Assembly (NCBI GenBank): GCA_021806005.1
Contig: JAJZDM010000001.1
Span: 62,001-126,000 of the forward strand
Direction: 5' to 3'
DNA: 64,000 nt
From: Acidobacteriota bacterium
GTDB lineage: Bacteria; Acidobacteriota; Terriglobia; Terriglobales; Acidobacteriaceae
The position numbers were made by a program, and so were the translations under genes. Positions 59,483 to 64,000 of this stretch are shown here, in pieces. The notes beneath the pieces are model-generated. The model was not told the origin of the DNA. It searched no databases and saw only the letters and a list, made by a program, of their open reading frames with translations. Positions within the stretch are counted from its first letter, which is position 1; each line of letters starts with the position of its first letter.

Positions 59483-60613
59483 GTGCACAACCATCCGCTG
59501 GAAAAGGTGCTCGAAGACCGGATCGCCATCATCGACGGCGCGATGGGTACGACGATCCGAACCTATGGGATGACAGAGTCCGATATTCGAGCGGATCGGT
59601 TTCAGCATGCCACCAAGGATCTGCTGAACAACGGCGATCTGTTCTCACTGACCCAGCCGAAGATGATCGGGGACATTCACCGGCGCTTCCTGGAGGCCGG
59701 GGCGGACATCATCGAGACCAACACCTTCGGGGCGACCAGCATTGCGCAGAGCGAGTTCTTCGTCGAGGATCCGCGTGAGCGTGGCGGACGGAAGGACCCG
59801 GAGTTCTACCAGAAGATCATCGAGGATAAGGAACTCCGGCAACTGGCGTGGGAGATCAATGAAACCTCTGCACGTCAGTGCCGGGAGTGGGCCGATCGCG
59901 TCGCCGGGGAGACCGGGCGGGCGCGATTTGTGGCCGGGGCGATCGGCCCCCTGACGGTCTCTCTCTCAAACTCTCCGGACGCCGATGATCCCGGTTTTCG
60001 CGTGGTGACCTTCGATCAGGTGAAGACGGCTTATGCCGAGCAGGTCCGTGCCTTGATCGCCGGGGGATCAGACCTGCTGCTGGTGGAGACGATCTTCGAT
60101 TCGCTGAACGCCAAGGCGGCGCTGGTGGCCATTCGCGAGGTCTTCGACGAGGATGGACTTTCGGCTTCAGGCCGGGAGTTGCCCGTGATGATCTCGGCGG
60201 CCGTAGGGCGGGGCGGAGAGACGCTGATCTCCGCCCAGACCACGGAGGCGTTCTGGACCGCGGTCCGGCACGTCAAGCCGCTCTCGGTGGGGCTGAACTG
60301 CTCGCTGGGGCCGGAGCTGATGTACCCGTTTCTGAGTGAACTCTCGGCCAAGGCGGATGTTGCCATCTCCTGCTACCCGAACGCCGGCCTGCCGAATCCG
60401 CTCTCACCCACCGGATTCGATCTTGGCCCGGAGGATATGGCTCGCTGGCTCAAAAGCTTTGCAGGGGAGGGAATGATCAACATTGCCGGCGGATGCTGCG
60501 GTAATACGCCAGAGCACATCGCGGCCATCGCCCGGGCGCTGGAGGGCGTACATCCCCGGGAGCTTCGTGAGCGGACCAGGCGCACGGGCGGAGAGCACGA
60601 GGTGAGTGCTTGA
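59483..60613 (+). CDS. metH: Methionine synthase, homocysteine S-methyltransferase module (split MetH, part 1)
   Basis: ILEDRI-like start then [58 protein letters not shown] (Zn cysteines). GTG at 59483 or TTG at 59399. Confidence 0.9.
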   Translation: MHNHPLEKVLEDRIAIIDGAMGTTIRTYGMTESDIRADRFQHATKDLLNNGDLFSLTQPKMIGDIHRRFLEAGADIIETNTFGATSIAQSEFFVEDPRERGGRKDPEFYQKIIEDKELRQLAWEINETSARQCREWADRVAGETGRARFVAGAIGPLTVSLSNSPDADDPGFRVVTFDQVKTAYAEQVRALIAGGSDLLLVETIFDSLNAKAALVAIREVFDEDGLSASGRELPVMISAAVGRGGETLISAQTTEAFWTAVRHVKPLSVGLNCSLGPELMYPFLSELSAKADVAISCYPNAGLPNPLSPTGFDLGPEDMARWLKSFAGEGMINIAGGCCGNTPEHIAAIARALEGVHPRELRERTRRTGGEHEVSA

Positions 60614-60615
60614 GT

Positions 60616-63396
<2,781 letters not shown>

Positions 63397-63457
63397 TCTC
63401 CGCCGTTGCCGTTGCTCAAGCGATCGAGGGCTGCGCAGCAACCCCTTGCAGGTTGTT

Positions 63458-63910
63458 TCAGGACTTGGGAACGATGGCAGCAACATCGCCCGTGGGAGCT
63501 GCGCCGGGCTTGGCCGGGGCATATTTGCTGGCGCACTTGGCCTGCAGTTGGGTTGCATGGAAGGTTCCATCCCGTCCATAAGTGCCAACCGCCAGGGTCT
63601 GCGCCCCATCCTTGAACTCGTCCGGGGGAGGCTCCGCACCGTCGTAGCTAACGCGCAACTGTTTGCCCTGCTCCGCCAGGACGAAGTTGGCCGCAGGTCC
63701 ATTACGAGTGATGCTGCCCGGCAGGACGTTGCCGGCTACGCGCAGGTTGACCCGGTAGGCCTTGTTTCCCATCCCCTGCAGCTCTGAGACGGTCACGTAG
63801 TAGCTCTTTGTGTTTCCAGCAGCCGAGACAGAGAGCCACGCAACCGTACCCAGGACGATGGCCCCCGCAACAATGAACTTCAGGATCGAGTTGGGCTTTT
63901 GCTTTGCCAT
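63458..63910 (-). CDS. ccmE: Cytochrome c maturation protein CcmE, CxxxY variant
   Basis: Membrane anchor LKFIVAGAIVLGTVAWL; YYVTVSELQGMGNKAYRVNLRVAGNVLPGSI; C-term FHATQLQAKCASKYAPAKPG with Cys at the usual heme-His position. Confidence 0.8.
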   Translation of the reverse strand: MAKQKPNSILKFIVAGAIVLGTVAWLSVSAAGNTKSYYVTVSELQGMGNKAYRVNLRVAGNVLPGSITRNGPAANFVLAEQGKQLRVSYDGAEPPPDEFKDGAQTLAVGTYGRDGTFHATQLQAKCASKYAPAKPGAAPTGDVAAIVPKS

Positions 63911-63922
63911 ACCTCCTCCAGT

Positions 63923-64000
63923 TTACGCCGTAAAGTCCACCGCAAGGGTGTGATTCTGATCACTGGCCTCCAGCGCCAGCTCCAACAGGCGAATGGTCCT
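63923..64000 (-). CDS. C-terminal end of a CDS running off the window edge (product unknown)
   Basis: Open frame RTIRLLELALEASDQNHTLAVDFTA* from 64000 to a stop at 63923-63925, 13 nt upstream of the ccmE start. Confidence 0.35.
   Translation of the reverse strand, partial: RTIRLLELALEASDQNHTLAVDFTA

Overview
The window is about 64 kb of GC-rich bacterial chromosome. Its gene content (tandem GH39 enzymes, UxaE, a PEP-CTERM protein, DUF1844, CHAD, a split MetH) suggests an Acidobacteriaceae-like organism; this taxonomic placement is inference. It is mostly housekeeping and catabolic DNA. The main blocks are: plant-polysaccharide and uronate utilisation (glucoamylase-like protein, two coupled GH39 proteins, LacI regulator, pectinesterase, UxaE, gluconokinase, SDR, GH35); tyrosine catabolism (hmgA, fahA, hppD, scoA, scoB) facing a leucine-catabolism cluster; LPS and sugar-nucleotide genes (hldD, manC, phosphomannomutase, kdsB); and coaD, aspC, miaB, ribF, ygfZ, PBP1A, an S41 protease, nuoI, a two-gene metH and ccmE. 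There are two tRNAs (Leu-GAG and Met-CAU). I see no prophage, transposase, CRISPR array or recognisable defence island. The observations most worth following up are: (i) a roughly 115-nt, two-copy intergenic repeat (36412-36525 and 46693-46808) with closing inverted repeats whose stem has changed in a compensatory way; (ii) a CcmE whose heme-binding histidine is replaced by cysteine (CxxxY type); (iii) a methionine synthase split into two overlapping genes, with a 42-nt palindrome centred on its stop codon; and (iv) several strong unexplained intergenic hairpins.
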